64,000 nt of DNA from Polaribacter sp. IC066 (GCF_007997085.1 NZ_VORR01000012.1:33536-97535), one strand, 5' to 3'. Counted from the stretch's first letter, positions 32,156 through 42,385 are shown. Notes: a model not told the origin generated them from the sequence alone. Numbers and translations are program-made.

Positions 32156-34894
32156 ATGCAATCTTTTATTTCTGAAACAATAGATGATATCTTAAAAACT
32201 ACAAATTCTTTTGAAGATGCGGTTTTTATTTTACCTTCACAAAGAGCAAAAGTGTTTGTAAAACAAACCATTAAAGATAAAATTTCTGTTGGTTTTTTGC
32301 CCGAGACGATAAACATAGAACAGTTTATTCAGAATATTTCTGGCGTTCAAAAAGCCGATAACATTCAATTGTTGTTTCATTTTTATACGATTTATAGAAG
32401 TGTTGAGAAAAATCCGGATTCTTTTGACACTTTTTCTTCATGGGCATTAACAGTATTGCAAGATTTTAATGAAATTGATCAGCACTTAATCAATACAAAA
32501 GATATTTTTATTTATTTAAGAGATATTGAGCGCTTAAAAAAATGGTCTGTAAACGGTACTTTTAAGGAAACGACACTCATAAAAGATCATTATTCATTTT
32601 TAGAAAAATTGAATACGTATTACAATGCTTTTTACGAATTCTTAATTAGCGAAAATATAGGGTATCAAGGTTTAATGTACAGAGAAGCCTGTAAAAAAAT
32701 TGATGATTATCTAGAAAAAAATAAGAATAAGAAATTCTTTTTTATCGGTTTTAATGCTTTGAACAAAGCAGAAGAGCGCTTGTTTCAAAAAGTTTTAGAA
32801 AGCGGTAATTCAGAAATTTATTGGGATTTAGACGAAACCTTTTTCAACTCAAATCATCAGGCAGGTAAATTTATTAGAAAGTATAAAAGTAGCTGGCGCT
32901 ATTATGAGAAAAATCCTTTAAAATCTCTCGGAAATACATTTTCAGCACCAAAAAAGATACAAGTTATTGGCGCTGCAAAAAACAATACTCAAATAAAGTA
33001 TATTGGCGAAATATTAGAAGCTACTGCTAATTTTAAGAATACGGCATTGGTTTTGGCAGATGAAACTTTGTTGCCCGTCACCTTAAATTCTTTACCAAAA
33101 AACATTAGCGCTATAAATATTACCATGGGATATCCTCTAAAAGATATACCAACCACAGGTTTATTGTTTTCAATCTTCGATTTATTTAATTCTCAAGAAA
33201 AATTACAAAAAAGCACTTTAAATGAGTTTTATTATAAAGACGTACTTCGTTTTTTTAAACATCAATCTATGTATGGTTTAATTGCTACGATTGATGATTT
33301 TACAGCGGCAATAGCAAAAGATAACCAAACGTTTATCAAAGAAAGTCATCTTGAAGAGCTGTTAAAAGAGGAAACAACCGAGATTAAAACGGTTATTTTA
33401 AATGTATTTAAAACATTCGATACGGTTGGCGAGTTTATCGATAGAATTTTGGCATTGATCAACCTTTTAAAAGAGGAAGTAAATGCTTTAGAGAAAGAAT
33501 ATCTTTTTCGTTTTTATACTGTTTTTACGCAATTACAAACATTACAAAATGAGTTTCAATATTTTGTAAATCTAAAAACCTTAGCATTATTTTTTAAGCA
33601 ATTAATTTCTTCAGAGAGTTTATCTTTTCAGGGAGAACCTTTAAAAGGATTGCAATTAATGGGGATGCTAGAAACACGTGTTTTAGATTTTGAAAATATT
33701 ATTTTAGCATCGGCAAACGAAGGCGTTTTACCGGCAAGCAGTCAGCAAAATACATTTATCCCTTTTGATGTTAAAGTGGAGTATGGATTGCCAACCTACA
33801 GAGAAAAAGATGCTATTTTTTCGTATCATTTTTTTAGGTTGATGCAAAGAGCAAAAAACGTTTTTATTGTGTACAATACAGAACATGATATTTTTGGAAG
33901 TGGAGAAAAAAGTAGGTTTGTAACACAATTGGAAATGATGAGAACAGATATTGTTCAGAAAATTATTTCTCCGAGGGTAGTTGCTCAAAACGCTGAATTA
34001 AAAATAATCTCAAAAAATGAGTTGGTTTTTGAGCGATTAAGAGAAATTGCAAAAGCAGGGTTTTCTCCTTCATCGTTAACCAATTATTTATACAATCCTG
34101 TTGCTTTTTACAAACAAAAAGTTTTACGAATTAAGGAGGTTGATGATGTAGAAGAAACCGTTGCTTACAATACTTTAGGAACGGTTGTGCATGAAGCATT
34201 AGATGAATTGTACAAGCCTTTTATGGGGCAATTTTTAACGGTAGATGCCATTTTAGAAATGGAAAAAATCGCGAAAGATTTAGTGATTAAACATTTTAAA
34301 ATTCAGTTTAAAAACGGAGATTTATCCACAGGAAAGAATAGATTGATTTTTGAAGTAGCGAATCGATTTGTAACCAACTTTTTATCCCAAGAAAAAGAAC
34401 TACTAAAGGACGAGAAGAATCAACTAAAAATTATTGCAACAGAAGAAAATTTATCCGCAGAAATAGTTATTGAAGGCATCGATTTTCCAATTAAAATTCA
34501 TGGAAACGTAGATCGAGTTGATGAGTTAAATGGCGAAATCAGAATTATAGATTATAAATCTGGAATGGTACAAGCTGCGGAGTTAAAGGTGCTGGATTTC
34601 GAAAAGTTACGAGAAAAAGAACAGTACAAGTCTATTCAGGTTTTAATCTACGCATATCTGTATTCAAAAGAGAAAAAGTTCGACTTTTCTAAAAATTTAA
34701 AAGCAGGTATATTTTCATTTAAAAATCTGAACAGCGGGTTTTTAGCAATTAATTTTTCAGCAAACTATAGAAAGCCAGACACTATTATTACCGAAGAAAA
34801 ATTAGATGAATTTATGGAGGAATTGAAGGTTTATATTAAAGAAATTTACGATCCAAAAATTGACTTTATTGAGCCTGCTGATTTGAGGTATTAA
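32156..34894 (+). CDS. PD-(D/E)XK nuclease, AddB-like
   Basis: The 912-residue protein has an inactivated-helicase-like body and a C-terminal RecB-type nuclease domain: the His in GTVVHEALDEL, then the core D and DYKSG in VDRVDELNGEIRIIDYKSG (about 795). Flavobacterial homologues are annotated as PD-(D/E)XK nuclease family proteins and are thought to act with an AddA-like UvrD helicase in recombinational repair. The expected helicase gene is not adjacent in this window. No Cys cluster for an Fe-S site as in canonical AddB is visible. Confidence 0.85.
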   Translation: MQSFISETIDDILKTTNSFEDAVFILPSQRAKVFVKQTIKDKISVGFLPETINIEQFIQNISGVQKADNIQLLFHFYTIYRSVEKNPDSFDTFSSWALTVLQDFNEIDQHLINTKDIFIYLRDIERLKKWSVNGTFKETTLIKDHYSFLEKLNTYYNAFYEFLISENIGYQGLMYREACKKIDDYLEKNKNKKFFFIGFNALNKAEERLFQKVLESGNSEIYWDLDETFFNSNHQAGKFIRKYKSSWRYYEKNPLKSLGNTFSAPKKIQVIGAAKNNTQIKYIGEILEATANFKNTALVLADETLLPVTLNSLPKNISAINITMGYPLKDIPTTGLLFSIFDLFNSQEKLQKSTLNEFYYKDVLRFFKHQSMYGLIATIDDFTAAIAKDNQTFIKESHLEELLKEETTEIKTVILNVFKTFDTVGEFIDRILALINLLKEEVNALEKEYLFRFYTVFTQLQTLQNEFQYFVNLKTLALFFKQLISSESLSFQGEPLKGLQLMGMLETRVLDFENIILASANEGVLPASSQQNTFIPFDVKVEYGLPTYREKDAIFSYHFFRLMQRAKNVFIVYNTEHDIFGSGEKSRFVTQLEMMRTDIVQKIISPRVVAQNAELKIISKNELVFERLREIAKAGFSPSSLTNYLYNPVAFYKQKVLRIKEVDDVEETVAYNTLGTVVHEALDELYKPFMGQFLTVDAILEMEKIAKDLVIKHFKIQFKNGDLSTGKNRLIFEVANRFVTNFLSQEKELLKDEKNQLKIIATEENLSAEIVIEGIDFPIKIHGNVDRVDELNGEIRIIDYKSGMVQAAELKVLDFEKLREKEQYKSIQVLIYAYLYSKEKKFDFSKNLKAGIFSFKNLNSGFLAINFSANYRKPDTIITEEKLDEFMEELKVYIKEIYDPKIDFIEPADLRY

Positions 34895-34959
34895 GCAAAA
34901 TTTAAGCCTTAATATGCTCTTAAAAATCATTTAAAATTTCTTTTTTAGATATTTCTTTA

Positions 34960-35060
34960 ATAACCAATTTAAAACATCAGAAACAGAAATTTTAGTATCT
35001 ATAATCATAGGTTTTAAAAATCTTTTGCTTGGTTCAATTAACTAATGTTTTCCGTAGTTA
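34960..35060 (-). pseudogene. Possible remnant of a coding sequence
   Basis: On the minus strand a frame of about 36 codons reads LIEPSKRFLKPMIIDTKIS and ends LLKKYLKKKF before a stop, with a stop just upstream. It looks like the C-terminus of a lost gene but I cannot name a family. The remainder of 34895-35306 is AT-rich intergenic sequence with dispersed-repeat fragments (CACATCGAGTGAAATTC, GTATCGAGATG). Confidence 0.25.
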
Positions 35061-35306
35061 ATCATTTTTATATTTTAGTAGTCTATCGACAGTGTCACAT
35101 CGAGTGAAATTCTTTTTTCAAGAATTTTGTATCGAGATGTTTTTTAGATATTGAATTGTAAACAACAAAAAACACAACACTTTGTAATTTCTATTTTTGG
35201 AGAAACTCTATTATCTAAAATTATATAGCTTTATGTGATTTTTCCCTTTGGTCGAAATGACAAAATTTAGGAACATCAATTTCATTCGTGAATTCTTGGT
35301 ATTATT

Positions 35307-36098
35307 TTACTTCCCTTTCAAAATCAATAAAGGTACATTCGTGAAAAATTCCTCTTTAAGAATGGTATTCTTTTCCCATAATTTTTTAAAGAAACCTCTT
35401 TTACGGGTAAAAACACATAGCATATCTGGATTATGTGTTTTTATATGCTCTAAAACTCCTTGAAAAGCAGTTGCATTTTCGGTAACGGTTAAGGTACTTT
35501 GTAACTTTTTTAAATCTTTATCTATCGTTAAATCTTCTTGTGTATAATCAGGTGTTTTTACCAATAATAAATTTACGTCAGATTCAAATTTTTTGACCAA
35601 AAATTGCAAAGGATGTAAGGCTGTTTTGCTTTTAATAATACCAGATTTAAAAGCCATTAAAATACTTTTAAAAGGTATATAGGTGTATCCTTCAGGAATC
35701 GTTAATACAGGTAATTCAGTCTGTTTTACAATACTTCCTGCAGTTTTACCTAAAAATATTTCTTCTTTTATTGAGTTACTTTTAGCGCCAACAATAATTA
35801 AATCAATACCTAATTCTTCGTCAATCGCGTTTACACTATCTACTACAGATCCTTTGGATGAAATTAATTTAATTTCCACATTTTTTTTATCGACAGAATT
35901 TACCATTGTCCTTAAATACAAATTGGTTTCACGCGCAATTATTTTATCAATATTTATAATAGTGCCTGCTTTAGAATGTGCGCTGTAAGCCCTAAAAACA
36001 AAAACTTTTGCATTAATTTCTGAAGCAAAATCAATAGCATATTGTAACGTATTTTGAGCGTTTTCTGTAAATCCGATAGGGACTAAAATGTGTTGCAT
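35307..36098 (-). CDS. Universal stress protein, two-domain UspA
   Basis: The 263-residue protein begins MQHILVPIGFTENAQNTLQY and contains a first Usp domain with the nucleotide-binding signature LIIVGAKSNSIKEEIFLGKT near residue 105 and IVKQTELPVLTIP. The second half (about 145-263) is a degenerate Usp domain without the Gly-rich loop. Such proteins respond to starvation or oxygen stress. It is a single gene, divergent from the MATE transporter with a 95-nt gap. Confidence 0.9.
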   Translation of the reverse strand: MQHILVPIGFTENAQNTLQYAIDFASEINAKVFVFRAYSAHSKAGTIINIDKIIARETNLYLRTMVNSVDKKNVEIKLISSKGSVVDSVNAIDEELGIDLIIVGAKSNSIKEEIFLGKTAGSIVKQTELPVLTIPEGYTYIPFKSILMAFKSGIIKSKTALHPLQFLVKKFESDVNLLLVKTPDYTQEDLTIDKDLKKLQSTLTVTENATAFQGVLEHIKTHNPDMLCVFTRKRGFFKKLWEKNTILKEEFFTNVPLLILKGK

Positions 36099-36171
36099 AG
36101 TAAATTTTTTTTAAGGACACAAAGTTACTCAATTTTCAGTAAGTAAAGTATTTTGTCCTTTTTTAGATATG

Positions 36172-36179
36172 TACATTTG
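36172..36179 (+). promoter_or_regulatory. -7 box of the MATE gene
   Basis: TACATTTG fits TAnnTTTG, 14 nt before the TTG start at 36194. Confidence 0.55.
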
Positions 36180-36193
36180 CAAAAATATTTTTT

Positions 36194-37531
36194 TTGACAG
36201 CCGATATAAGTTTTAAAAGGATTAACAAATTAGCGATTCCTGCACTAATTGCAGGGATAGCAGAGCCATTATTATCAATCACTGATACGGCAATTATAGG
36301 GAATATAGATGAAAATGCTACAGAAAGTTTGGCAGCTGTTGGTATTGTGGGCGCTTTTATTTCGATGCTTATTTGGGTTTTCGGACAAGTTAGAAGTGCT
36401 ATTTCTTCAATTATTTCTCAATATGTAGGCGCCCACAAACTAAACGAAATTAAAAATTTGCCTGCACAAGCAATTGCCATTATTGTTACGGGAAGTGTTT
36501 TCGTTTTGGCAATCTCGTATCCTTTTGCAGAAAATATTTTTCAATTCTACAATGCGTCGGGTAATGTATTAGCATATTGTGTTGTTTATTTTAAAATCAG
36601 GATTTTTGGTTTTCCATTTTCCCTTTTAGTATTTGCTATTTTCGGAACATTTAGAGGTTTACAAAACACTTTTTATCCGATGATTATTGCGATTACCGGA
36701 GCAACTTTAAATATCATTTTAGACATTATTTTAGTGTATGGCGTTGAAGGCTTTATTCCTGCAATGAACGTAGAAGGTGCAGCCTACGCAAGTGTTATTG
36801 CTCAGGTAAGTATGGCGGTTATATCGGTAGTTTTGTTACTTAAAAAAACCACCATTTCTTTAAATATGAAATTACCTTTTCATAGAGAAGTTCCTAAATT
36901 ATTAAATATGATTGGAAATCTTTTTATAAGAACCATTGCTTTAAATACTGCGTTGTATTTTGCAACTTCGTATGCCGCAGATTACGGAAAAGAATATATT
37001 GCTGCGTATACAATTGGCTTAAATATTTGGTTGTTAGGTGCTTTTATGGTAGATGGCTATTCTAGTGCTGGTAATATTTTATCGGGTAAGTTATTAGGGG
37101 CTAAAGAGTATGAAACACTCATAGCTTTGAGCAATAAATTAACCAAATATGGTTTTATTACAGGTGTTCTGATAGCTGGTGTCGGGTTTGTTTTTTATGA
37201 TTCTATCGGTCGTGTTTTTACCAAAGATCCTCTGGTTTTAGAACAATTTTATCATGTTTTTTGGATTGTAATTTTAACGCAACCTCTTAATGCAATTACT
37301 TTTATTTATGACGGAATGTTTAAAGGAATGGGCGAAATGAAATATTTACGAAACGTTTTATTGCTTTCTACAGGATTTGTATTTATACCAACATTACTCT
37401 TTTTTGATTGGTTAGAGTATAAATTAGTGGCCATTTGGGTTGCTTTTACATTTTGGATTTTAGCAAGAGGCATTCCGTTAATTTTTAAATTTAGAAACAA
37501 GTTTTTACCACTTGTAAAGCACAAGTGTTAA
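36194..37531 (+). CDS. MATE-family multidrug efflux transporter
   Basis: The 445-residue protein has twelve predicted membrane helices and the MATE signature near the N-terminus (LAIPALIAGIAEPLLSITDT) plus the second-half segment around TIGLNIWLLGAFMVDGYSSA. It would export cationic compounds in exchange for Na+ or H+, in the DinF-like branch by general appearance. The start is a TTG at 36194, since the next Met is internal to helix 2. A terminator-like hairpin lies downstream at 37745. Confidence 0.88.
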   Translation: MTADISFKRINKLAIPALIAGIAEPLLSITDTAIIGNIDENATESLAAVGIVGAFISMLIWVFGQVRSAISSIISQYVGAHKLNEIKNLPAQAIAIIVTGSVFVLAISYPFAENIFQFYNASGNVLAYCVVYFKIRIFGFPFSLLVFAIFGTFRGLQNTFYPMIIAITGATLNIILDIILVYGVEGFIPAMNVEGAAYASVIAQVSMAVISVVLLLKKTTISLNMKLPFHREVPKLLNMIGNLFIRTIALNTALYFATSYAADYGKEYIAAYTIGLNIWLLGAFMVDGYSSAGNILSGKLLGAKEYETLIALSNKLTKYGFITGVLIAGVGFVFYDSIGRVFTKDPLVLEQFYHVFWIVILTQPLNAITFIYDGMFKGMGEMKYLRNVLLLSTGFVFIPTLLFFDWLEYKLVAIWVAFTFWILARGIPLIFKFRNKFLPLVKHKC

Positions 37532-37744
37532 AATGATCTTTTTAAAAAAAATGAGCTGAAATTCTTGTTAGCTTACTTTTGTGAAACTGTCTGGTTTCGC
37601 TTGCTTCGCGGTCTTAACAAAAAACAGGAAAATTTTAAAAAAATGATCTTATGATTTTAGGTTAACACTTCACCCGCTAAGTGTGCTTCTGATTACAAAA
37701 TAATTAGCCCAATTAAAAATACTTTTTAATTCATAAATGTAAGA

Positions 37745-37775
37745 AGTCATTACTCAGGTTGTAATGGCTTTTTTA
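37745..37775 (+). terminator. Terminator-like hairpin in the MATE-kinase gap
   Basis: AGTCATTAC pairs with GTAATGGCT around a 7-nt loop, followed by T6. The surrounding gap 37532-37908 holds no convincing gene; an ATGATCTT motif near A/T runs appears at 37533 and 37643, and a 17-codon ORF (MKTASYFFGTLIGASKN) at 37813-37866 is unsupported. Confidence 0.75.
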
Positions 37776-37908
37776 TTTGTTTATCTTGTACCTTTTTATC
37801 TTGGATGATAAAATGAAGACAGCATCTTATTTTTTTGGAACACTTATTGGTGCTAGTAAAAATTGAAAGTTTATTTTGTGCCCTAAATTTAATCGGTATT
37901 GTCTTTAG

Positions 37909-39432
37909 TTGTTCGATGATACGAATTTAGATACATTTTTTAAGATTACTAAAACCTATAAAACCTCATTAAAAGTGTTAAACTTTAAAAACGTTTCCTT
38001 AAAAATAAGAATCTTTTTATCTATGATTTTATTGGTGTTATTAGCATCAATTTTAATTTTAGTAGTTACTGTTTATCAGTACGATGAGCAAACACAAGAC
38101 TATAATATTCAGCGTTTTGAAAGAAAAGAGGCTACAACTCAAGAAACGGTAGCGCTTGAGTTAAGTCATAAAACAAGTTATCCTGTAAATACCCAAAATT
38201 TAACTAAAATATTTCAAGAACGTATTTACGAAATTTCATCGATTAATAAATTAAACATCTCAATTTTTGATATGCATGGCAATTTATTGGTTTCTTCAAA
38301 AACAAATGCGTTTGAAAAAAATACAATTCAACCTATTAGTTACAATCTTTTAAATGAGCTGTCTCAAAATTCTAACCATAGAATACTTAAAACGAGACGA
38401 GAAGAAGGAGTAAGTTACCAATCATCCTATGCTTATATTAATGATCCTAGATTTAAAAGAATTGGTATTTTAGAATTGCAGTTTACGCAAGATAATTCAG
38501 AAGTCGAAAAAGAATTAAAAGAGTTTATAGCGCGGTTAAGTTTGGTGTATCTTTTAATGTTGATGATTGCTATTGCGTTGGCTTACTTTTTATCTACCTA
38601 TATTACAAGTTCTATTCAAACAATTTCTGATAGAATGCAAAGAACTCGCTTAAATGAGCGTAATGAAAAAATAATGTTGGGTTCTGCGAGTTCAGAAATT
38701 GAAGTTTTGGTAGATGCATACAATAGTATGATTGATCAATTAGAAGAAAGTGCTGTAAAATTAGCAAAAAGTGAGCGTGAACAAGCCTGGAGAGAAATGG
38801 CCAAACAGGTAGCACACGAAATTAAAAATCCTTTAACGCCTATGAGATTAACGGTGCAAAGTTTTGAAAGAAAATTTAATCCTAAAGATGAAAACATCAA
38901 AGAAAAGTTGGCAGAATACAGTCAAACACTTATTCAGCAAATAGATGTGATGACTTCTATTGCGTCTGCTTTTTCTGATTTTGCAAAAATGCCCACTCAA
39001 AAAAAAGAAAAAATTAATGTGGTGAGTGTTGTAAAATTAGCGTTAGATATTTTTAACGAAGATTTTATTTCTTATTTACCTAGAGAAGATGAGGTGTTCG
39101 CTAATTTAGATAAAACACAACTAATTCGAATTGTAACTAATTTGATAAAAAATGCAATGCAAGCTTTAGAAAAAGAAGAAAACCCAAGCATAGAAGTAGA
39201 AGTGATATCTGAAGGCAAAAATATAAAGATTTTAGTTTCTGATAACGGAAAAGGAATTCCAGAAGAGGTAAGAGATTTAATTTTTGAACCGAAATTTACC
39301 ACAAAATCAAGCGGAATGGGTTTAGGCTTAGGGATGATAAAAAATATTATTGAGGCGTATGATGGTACAATTTCTTTTACCTCAAAATTAGGAATTGGTA
39401 CTGTTTTTACCGTAATTTTACCAAAGAAGTAA
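37909..39432 (+). CDS. Sensor histidine kinase, NtrY-like
   Basis: The membrane kinase has a first transmembrane helix (about 35-55), an extracytoplasmic sensor region to about residue 205, a second helix (LVYLLMLMIAIALAYFLS), a HAMP-like linker, the phosphoacceptor H-box VAHEIKNPLTPM (about 303-314), N-box TNLIKNAMQAL, and G-boxes DNGKGIP and GMGLGLGMIKNI. The order matches NtrY-type kinases. No response regulator is adjacent. The start is uncertain: TTG 37909 opens the frame, but GTG 37975 (before LNFKNVSLKIRIF) fits homologues better. Enoyl-CoA hydratase follows after 43 nt. Confidence 0.88.
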   Translation: MFDDTNLDTFFKITKTYKTSLKVLNFKNVSLKIRIFLSMILLVLLASILILVVTVYQYDEQTQDYNIQRFERKEATTQETVALELSHKTSYPVNTQNLTKIFQERIYEISSINKLNISIFDMHGNLLVSSKTNAFEKNTIQPISYNLLNELSQNSNHRILKTRREEGVSYQSSYAYINDPRFKRIGILELQFTQDNSEVEKELKEFIARLSLVYLLMLMIAIALAYFLSTYITSSIQTISDRMQRTRLNERNEKIMLGSASSEIEVLVDAYNSMIDQLEESAVKLAKSEREQAWREMAKQVAHEIKNPLTPMRLTVQSFERKFNPKDENIKEKLAEYSQTLIQQIDVMTSIASAFSDFAKMPTQKKEKINVVSVVKLALDIFNEDFISYLPREDEVFANLDKTQLIRIVTNLIKNAMQALEKEENPSIEVEVISEGKNIKILVSDNGKGIPEEVRDLIFEPKFTTKSSGMGLGLGMIKNIIEAYDGTISFTSKLGIGTVFTVILPKK

Positions 39433-39475
39433 TTAATAATGGTCTTATACATAAAGACTTTTAAAAATAGAGAAT

Positions 39476-40258
39476 ATGAAATTCGATACTATTTTAGTAG
39501 CAAAAAATAATGCTTTAGCACAAATAACAATCAACAGGCCTAAAAAGCTAAACGCTTTAAATAGTGCAATTATTCATGAATTAAGTGAAGCTTTTAAAGT
39601 TTTAGAAGAAGATAAAAACATTAAGGTTATTATTCTTACAGGTGCTGGCGATAAAGCTTTTGTTGCTGGCGCAGACATTTCTGAATTTGCTCATTTTTCG
39701 GTGGATGAAGGAGGAAGCTTGGCAAGAAAAGGACAAGAAATATTATTTAATTTGATAGAAAACTTATCGAAGCCAGTAATTGCAGCCATTAATGGTTTTG
39801 CTCTGGGTGGCGGATTAGAGTTGGCAATGGCGTGTCATTTTAGAATTGCATCAGACAATGCAAAAATGGGTTTACCAGAAGTTTCTTTAGGCGTTATACC
39901 TGGTTATGGGGGTACACAACGTTTGCCACAACTGGTTGGTAAAGGAAAGGCGATGGAATTAATTATGACGGCAAGTATGATTCCTGCAGACGATGCTAAA
40001 AACTGTGGTTTGGTAAATCATGTAACCACACTAGAAGAGTTATTACCATTGGCAGAAAAGTTAGCAAGCAAAATAATGCGCAATTCATCGGTAGCAATAA
40101 CTGGAGCTATTAAAGCGGTAAATGCAAATTTTAAAGATGGTGTTAATGGTTTTGATACAGAGATTGAAGAGTTCGGTACCTGTTTTGGTACGCAAGATTT
40201 TAAAGAGGGTACCACTGCTTTTTTAGAAAAAAGAAAAGCTAATTTTCCTGGAAACTAA
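39476..40258 (+). CDS. Enoyl-CoA hydratase/isomerase family protein
   Basis: The 260-residue crotonase-fold enzyme shows AGADISEFAHF, the oxyanion-hole segment FALGGGLELAMACHFRIAS and PEVSLGVIPGYGGTQRLPQ. The two catalytic Glu positions of hydratases (GGLELAMAC and PEVSLG) are both present, so it probably hydrates short-chain enoyl-CoA (crotonase-like) in fatty-acid or butyrate-type metabolism. It is transcribed behind the kinase gene and ends before a strong terminator. Confidence 0.92.
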   Translation: MKFDTILVAKNNALAQITINRPKKLNALNSAIIHELSEAFKVLEEDKNIKVIILTGAGDKAFVAGADISEFAHFSVDEGGSLARKGQEILFNLIENLSKPVIAAINGFALGGGLELAMACHFRIASDNAKMGLPEVSLGVIPGYGGTQRLPQLVGKGKAMELIMTASMIPADDAKNCGLVNHVTTLEELLPLAEKLASKIMRNSSVAITGAIKAVNANFKDGVNGFDTEIEEFGTCFGTQDFKEGTTAFLEKRKANFPGN

Positions 40259-40260
40259 AA

Positions 40261-40312
40261 ATTAAACTTAAAAAAAACGAGCCAATAGAGGCTCGTTTTT
40301 TTTAAGTTTAAT
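40261..40312. terminator. Bidirectional terminator, near-perfect palindrome
   Basis: ATTAAACTTAAAAAAAACGA and the inverted TCGTTTTTTTTAAGTTTAAT enclose a GCC/GGC core and an AATAGA loop. It gives a T run on both strands and lies between the convergent hydratase gene and the secreted-protein gene. Confidence 0.92.
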
Positions 40313-40337
40313 TTGTTTTAAGTTCAAGAGGCAAGTT

Positions 40338-40916
40338 TTAGAGTTTAAACTCATTTATATAACTTCTTCCGTTATTACGAACAATCACTTTATAATTTCC
40401 TTTTAACTCTTTGTCTAAACGATAGACTTTATTTAAAATAGTATCGCTATTAGCGGTTTCAGAATATATAATTTCTTCATTGTAGTATAGATCAACTTTT
40501 AAAGGCATTTTATCAAAAGTAATTCTTGTAATCATTACCTTATTTTTCTCGTTTCTTATAAAAGGCTTAAAAATAATTTTATTGATATCCTCATTAAATA
40601 TCACGGTGTTATTTTCGACTTTTATTGTTTTAATAACAATTTCAAAGTCTTTTTCTAGCTCTAAAGTATAATTTCCGTTTTCTAATTTAGAAAAATCAAA
40701 CGTTTTAACAAGTTTACCTTGCTGTTTTACGTTTTCTGAATGCAGTACTGCGCCACGATCATTTCTAATAGATAATTGATGCCCTTTTTTGGCACTATTA
40801 AAAACTACTGTTACTTTGTTAGCGTCTAATACGTTTTTTAAATCTGTGTTGGCGAAGTTTATAAACGTTGTCAACATAAAAATTGCTACTAGTATTCTTC
40901 TTTGTATTGTTTTCAT
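40338..40916 (-). CDS. Secreted beta-rich protein of unknown function
   Basis: The 192-residue protein has a signal peptide (MKTIQRRILVAIFMLTTFIN, cut near FA/NT). Two similar beta-rich halves carry sequences such as RNDRGAVLHSENVKQQGKLV and KLENGNYTLELEK, resembling the ENGxYxxxL turn of T9SS-type or DUF3244-type Ig-like domains. A plain role in binding or structure is likely but not proven. The 305-nt gap upstream to the AraC gene holds divergent promoters and no gene. Confidence 0.65.
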   Translation of the reverse strand: MKTIQRRILVAIFMLTTFINFANTDLKNVLDANKVTVVFNSAKKGHQLSIRNDRGAVLHSENVKQQGKLVKTFDFSKLENGNYTLELEKDFEIVIKTIKVENNTVIFNEDINKIIFKPFIRNEKNKVMITRITFDKMPLKVDLYYNEEIIYSETANSDTILNKVYRLDKELKGNYKVIVRNNGRSYINEFKL

Positions 40917-41210
40917 CTTATTTATTTTTAATTAATACTTTTTGTTTGGGTGCTTACAGATCTAACATAAACTAATTGGTTTACCAAAAGAATCTTAAAA
41001 TTAGCATTGCCGTGATACATTAAACTTTGTCTTTGTATAATTTGTTATTTGTTTGACACTGCAAAGTTATCGTTGAAATAGGTATTTAAAAACAATAGAA
41101 TTGGTGAATTTGTATGCTTAATTAACAGGATATCTAATGTTCAATTGATGTTGGGTTAATTTAGAGTATAAAATTGATAATTTTAAATAGGTAGTTCTTT
41201 TTCTGTGTCG

Positions 41211-41218
41211 TATTTTTG
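41211..41218 (+). promoter_or_regulatory. -7 box 4 nt from the AraC-family start
   Basis: TATTTTTG fits TAnnTTTG and ends 4 nt before ATG 41223; the mRNA would begin at or next to the start codon. Confidence 0.65.
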
Positions 41219-41222
41219 CAGT

Positions 41223-42095
41223 ATGATGCAGAGAAAACCTACTCTTGAAAAGATTACCCCAAATTTCGGGAGCTCGTTGTTGGTTAAAAAACATATTGAG
41301 TTTTTAAAAACAAACACACCTTTTTGGCATTTTCATCCAGAGATAGAATTGGTTTATGTAAATAAGGGCAAAGGAAAAAGACATATTGGTACTCATATCA
41401 GCTATTTTAATAATAGTCAATTAGTATTAATTGGTTCTAATTTGCCGCATATTGGGTATATGGATCGTTTAACAACCAACGGTTCTGAAACCTTAATACA
41501 GTTTCTTCCTAATTTTTTAGGAAAAGACTTTTTTAAAATTCCAGAAATGGCTGCTATAGATGGTTTGTTTGAGCGAGCAAAAAAAGGAATTCGATTTAAT
41601 TTAGAAATCAAGGAGAGAATTGGTGCAAAAATAGAGCGACTCGTAGATTTAGAAGGGGCAAATAGAATTACTTCTTTTATAGAAATTTTAAATGATTTAG
41701 CTACCACAGATGATTATACATTGCTAAACGCAAATGGTTTTGCTTTTGAAGCCATTCATCAAGATAGCAATAAGATTGAGGTTGTTTACAAACATATTAA
41801 CGAGAACTTTAAGGAGCATATTTCATTACACGAAGTTTCTAATCTAATAAGTATGACAGTGCCTGCATTTTGTAGGTATTTTAAAAAATCTACGGGAAAA
41901 ACATTTACAAAATTGGTCAATGAATATCGAGTAGTGCATGCCACGAAATTACTAGCCGAAAGTACCATGAATATTACGGATATCAGTTTTGAGTGTGGTT
42001 TTAATAACTTTTCTCATTTTAACAAGTTGTTTAAAGAGTTTACGGGAAAAAGTGCTTCTATCTATAGAAGTGAAATGAAAGATTTAATACAATAA
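41223..42095 (+). CDS. AraC-family regulator with cupin sensor domain
   Basis: The 290-residue protein begins MMQRKPTLEKITPNFGSS at ATG 41223 (41226 is also possible); the longer GTG start at 41205 lies over the promoter box. An N-terminal cupin-like domain (WHFHPEIELVYVNKGKGKR, about 35-100) probably binds a small effector. Two C-terminal helix-turn-helix motifs follow (about 195-285: ISLHEVSNLISMTVPAFCRY and MNITDISFECGFNNFSHFNK). It controls transcription; its targets are not evident. A 61-codon gene follows after 3 nt. Confidence 0.9.
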   Translation: MMQRKPTLEKITPNFGSSLLVKKHIEFLKTNTPFWHFHPEIELVYVNKGKGKRHIGTHISYFNNSQLVLIGSNLPHIGYMDRLTTNGSETLIQFLPNFLGKDFFKIPEMAAIDGLFERAKKGIRFNLEIKERIGAKIERLVDLEGANRITSFIEILNDLATTDDYTLLNANGFAFEAIHQDSNKIEVVYKHINENFKEHISLHEVSNLISMTVPAFCRYFKKSTGKTFTKLVNEYRVVHATKLLAESTMNITDISFECGFNNFSHFNKLFKEFTGKSASIYRSEMKDLIQ

Positions 42096-42098
42096 ATT

Positions 42099-42284
42099 AT
42101 GGAAATTATTTTAGAAGACAAGATTGAAAAAGCATTAGAATATTATGTTTTTAAAAGTAAGCAATTAAAAGATTTTGTAAATTCAAGCAAAGATTTAACG
42201 GTAGAGCAAATTGTAGAGTTTGGTGAGGAGTTGGCTGTGTTAGAATACAAGATTACAGCATTAGAAGTAGCGAAAGAGAGTTAA
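42099..42284 (+). CDS. Small acidic helical protein
   Basis: The 61-residue protein MEIILEDKIEKALEYYVFKS is rich in Glu, Lys and Leu and is predicted to be entirely helical, possibly a coiled coil. It begins 3 nt after the AraC-family stop, so it is translationally coupled to the regulator. I know no function; a small partner or modulator of the regulator is conceivable. Confidence 0.65.
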   Translation: MEIILEDKIEKALEYYVFKSKQLKDFVNSSKDLTVEQIVEFGEELAVLEYKITALEVAKES

Positions 42285-42385
42285 GCTATAAATTTTTTTT
42301 GATGTTTTTATTTGATTTCGTGGATTTTTAGTTCGAATAAAATGTGAACTATCGTTTTCAGATAAATTGTTTGTTTATGTCATGA

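Noticed and set aside
35095..35270. Possible small RNA between the nuclease and UspA genes
   Set aside because: The sequence resembles fragments of a common intergenic repeat (CATCGAGTGAAATTC); no promoter-terminator pair was found.
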